A stretch of 7,157 bases of DNA from an uncultured Bacilli bacterium (lineage in GTDB: Bacteria > Bacillota_I > Bacilli_A > RF39 > UBA660). The translations under genes were made by a program, and so were the position numbers. This document shows positions 5,037-7,157 of the stretch, in pieces (the stretch's first letter is position 1; each line of letters opens with the position of its first letter). The DNA lies in assembly GCA_949746915.1 (NCBI GenBank), contig CATKEA010000063.1, positions 1-7,157 of the forward strand, written 5' to 3'. The notes under the pieces were generated by a model, which did no database searches, was not told the DNA's origin, and saw only the letters and a program-made list of their open reading frames with translations.

Positions 5037-5719
5037 CTATCACTTGCCATAAGAATAAGTCTTAAAAGTTCAAGAATTGTAGTTACTAAACTAGCAACAT
5101 ATGTGTAAGCTGCTGCTTTTAACATATCACTAGTACCATCTAATTCATTTTTATTAAGCAATTTATAATCACTTAGAAACTTTTTTGCCCTTTCAGAAGC
5201 ATTCAGCTCTATAGGTATAGTAATAAGTTGAAAAACTAATATTACCATCAATAACCCTATTCCACCCCAGACAAGATCGATTATTCCAAATAAAAATCCA
5301 ACCATAATAGCAATATAACCAAAACGCGAAATCAAAGTCACAAATGGAAATATATAACCCCTAACTCTAATAAGAAAATATCCTTCCTTATCTTGGACAG
5401 CATGACCACACTCATGAGCAGCAACACTGCTAGAAGCAATAGAAGTACCATGAAAAATCTCATGAGAAAGTCTAACCACTTTTCTATTAGGATCATAATG
5501 ATCTGACAATATACCATCTACTTCTGTTACATAAACATCAGATAATCCATTTTCATCCAATATCTTTCTAGCTACCTCTACTCCAGTTAAACCAGATTTA
5601 TTTTGAATACTTTTATACTTACTAAATCTACTATTAACATAAAATTCTGCCAATAAAGCAATACCAAGCCCTAAAAACATTAAAACATAACCAGTCAAAT
5701 CATAATAATAAAATCCCAA
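5024..5719 (-). CDS. Membrane zinc metallopeptidase, YugP-like
   Basis: Membrane protein of the neutral zinc metallopeptidase family typified by B. subtilis YugP; its substrate is unknown. For the 231-residue form, the zinc-binding HECGH motif is at 102-106 within AAHECGHAVQ. The preceding SDHYDPNRKVVRLS (72-85) and the later PIELNASERA (169-178), which probably gives the third ligand, are typical. Hydrophobic segments lie at about 8-26, in two or more spans at about 122-170, and at 203-225. I choose TTG at 5719 because AGGTGG (5728-5733) sits 8 nt upstream and the resulting start aligns with relatives. The in-frame GTG at 5731 (four residues longer) overlaps that site. It follows cysS closely and ends in a terminator. 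The family's usual neighbours are elsewhere, so the link to cysS may be incidental. Confidence 0.9.
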   Translation of the reverse strand: MGFYYYDLTGYVLMFLGLGIALLAEFYVNSRFSKYKSIQNKSGLTGVEVARKILDENGLSDVYVTEVDGILSDHYDPNRKVVRLSHEIFHGTSIASSSVAAHECGHAVQDKEGYFLIRVRGYIFPFVTLISRFGYIAIMVGFLFGIIDLVWGGIGLLMVILVFQLITIPIELNASERAKKFLSDYKLLNKNELDGTSDMLKAAAYTYVASLVTTILELLRLILMASDRDDK

Positions 5720-5738
5720 TAGCAATCCCACCTATCTT

Positions 5739-7130
5739 TTATATTAACTCGTATGTAGTACCATCTCTACCATCAATCAATTTAATACCTTTTTCTAACA
5801 AATCATCTCTAATTTTATCTGCCTTTTTATAATCTTTATTCTTCTTTGCCTCATTACGTAATTCAATCTGTGAAAGAACTTCCTTTTCTAATTTTTCATC
5901 TATTTCTTTACTATCTTCAATCAAAGAAAGAGACAAAACCTTATCAAAATCCTCAATTAAATAAAGCTTCGTAAAATCTGTTAAATCATCATCCTTAAGA
6001 ACATCATAAACAAGAGTTAACATAGATGAAGTATTTAAATCATTAGCAATTGCATCTTTAAATTGATCTTGATAATAATCTAATTTATCATCATGTAGGT
6101 CTGGAGTTCTATCAAGTTGCTTAATTCTACTCTTTAATTTTGCATAAGCAGAGGCTGCTCCATCCAAAGCTTCATACGAGAATTCTAAATTATTACGGTA
6201 ATGACTACCCAAACAGAAATAACGATAAACTAAAGGATTATATCCTTTTTCTTCTAATAAACCAAGCGTCAAAAATTCACCTTTTGATTTACTCATTTTA
6301 CCATTTTTATCATTTAAATGACCCGCATGCATCCAATAACTACACCATTTATGACCTAAAAACGCTTCACTTTGAGCAATTTCATTAGTATGATGTGGAA
6401 AAATATTATCAATACCACCACAATGTATATCAAGATACTCCCCTAAATATTCATATGAAATACCAGAACACTCAATATGCCATCCAGGATAACCAACTCC
6501 CCATGGAGAATCCCATTTCATATCTTGATTAGCAAACTTTGATACAGTAAACCAAAGTCCAAAATCATAAGGATTACGTTTTGACTCATCTAAACTAACA
6601 GTATCACGAACAGCAACCATCAATTCATCGGGATTTTTTCCAGACAATTTATAATAATCACAAGCCTTACTAATATCAAAATAAATATTACCATTTGATT
6701 TATATGCATATCCATCATCTAACATCTTCGAAATCATTTTAATATAGGTTTCAATATGATCACTAGCCTTAGAAACAATTGCAGGTTTTCTAATATTTAG
6801 TTTTGAAGTATCACTAAAAAAAGCATCTGTATAAAACTGCGCAATTTCATAAACTGTTTTTCCCTCACGAATTGCTCCTTTTTGCATTTTATCTTCACCA
6901 GTATCTGCATCACTAGTCATATGACCAACATCTGTAATATTCATTACTCTTTTAACTGTATAACCTAAGTATTCCATTCCCTTTTCAAGAATATCCTCAA
7001 AAATATAAGTACGAAGATTTCCTATATGAGAATAATTATACACAGTAGGTCCACAAGTATATATTTTAACAACATCATCGTGTGAAATAAACTCTTCTAA
7101 TCCTTTACTTAAAGTATTATATATTTTCAC
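5739..7130 (-). CDS. cysS: Cysteinyl-tRNA synthetase
   Basis: Class I aminoacyl-tRNA synthetase that charges tRNA-Cys using ATP in the cytoplasm. The Rossmann-fold catalytic domain has the HIGH-type motif as HIGN (35-38) within CGPTVYNYSHIGN, and KMSKS at 278-282. The active-site zinc ligands expected from the E. coli enzyme are present: C26, C221 in WHIECS, H246 and E250 in FPHHTNE. The C-terminal part (about 315-463) is the helical anticodon-binding region with the usual KDYKKADKIRDDLLEKGI. The 463 residues are full length. The start is GTG behind AAAGGGTGAT (7134-7143). Its promoter lies outside the window, as the 27 bp upstream contain only the ribosome binding site. Identification is secure. 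Confidence 0.98.
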   Translation of the reverse strand: MKIYNTLSKGLEEFISHDDVVKIYTCGPTVYNYSHIGNLRTYIFEDILEKGMEYLGYTVKRVMNITDVGHMTSDADTGEDKMQKGAIREGKTVYEIAQFYTDAFFSDTSKLNIRKPAIVSKASDHIETYIKMISKMLDDGYAYKSNGNIYFDISKACDYYKLSGKNPDELMVAVRDTVSLDESKRNPYDFGLWFTVSKFANQDMKWDSPWGVGYPGWHIECSGISYEYLGEYLDIHCGGIDNIFPHHTNEIAQSEAFLGHKWCSYWMHAGHLNDKNGKMSKSKGEFLTLGLLEEKGYNPLVYRYFCLGSHYRNNLEFSYEALDGAASAYAKLKSRIKQLDRTPDLHDDKLDYYQDQFKDAIANDLNTSSMLTLVYDVLKDDDLTDFTKLYLIEDFDKVLSLSLIEDSKEIDEKLEKEVLSQIELRNEAKKNKDYKKADKIRDDLLEKGIKLIDGRDGTTYELI

Positions 7131-7157
7131 TATATCACCCTTTACTTAATAATATTA

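Noticed and set aside
4826..5065. Plus-strand reading frame of 79 codons
   Set aside because: It starts at TTG with no ribosome binding site, overlaps the end of the peptidase gene, and opposes every other gene. It shows no recognisable domain.
6140..6388. Plus-strand reading frame inside cysS
   Set aside because: Shadow of cysS with no ribosome binding site.
7131..7157. Possible T-box or other cysS leader
   Set aside because: Only 27 bp upstream of cysS are in the window, and they show just a ribosome binding site. Nothing can be judged.
1..7157. CRISPR arrays, tRNA or rRNA genes, insertion sequences, phage genes
   Set aside because: No spaced direct repeats, tRNA-like folds, transposase or phage products were seen. 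The window is a conserved housekeeping block.

Overview
The window is AT-rich and every supported gene lies on the minus strand, so transcription runs from high to low coordinates. Gene content and order (cysS, mrnC, rlmB, a SigH-type sigma factor, secE, nusG, rplK, rplA, then the start of the rplJL control region) is the classical Bacillota block. Low GC, strong AGGAGG/GGTG-type ribosome binding sites, frequent GTG and TTG starts, and a lysine-rich SecE extension suggest a low-GC Bacillota, perhaps an uncultured gut Bacilli, Erysipelotrichia or Mollicutes-related lineage. That placement is an inference. TGA is used neither as a stop in these ten genes nor visibly as tryptophan.

From right to left: (1) cysS and a membrane zinc metallopeptidase of the YugP type are 7 nt apart and end at an intrinsic terminator whose loop holds the peptidase stop codon. 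(2) After a 234-bp gap come mrnC (Mini-III RNase), rlmB (23S rRNA methyltransferase), a SigH-like sigma factor and an unrecognised tail-anchored protein. These are tightly packed and end at a second intrinsic terminator. Two genes often found here, yacP/rae1 and rpmG, are absent. (3) secE and nusG follow, 3 nt apart, with candidate promoters that share DNA with the preceding terminator. (4) rplK and rplA have their own strong extended -10 promoter. Both genes are preceded by RNA structures resembling the ribosomal protein L1 binding site of 23S rRNA. (5) A perfect consensus promoter overlaps the end of rplA and leads into the first bases of what looks like an L10 leader for rplJL, cut by the window edge.

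Together the genes serve translation and its coupling to transcription and secretion: Cys-tRNA synthesis, 23S rRNA maturation and modification, ribosomal stalk proteins, NusG and the SecE translocon subunit. The least explained parts are the tail-anchored protein, which shows a faint protein-kinase C-lobe pattern and sits beside the sigma gene, and the paired L1-like RNA elements, one of which overlaps a competing hairpin.
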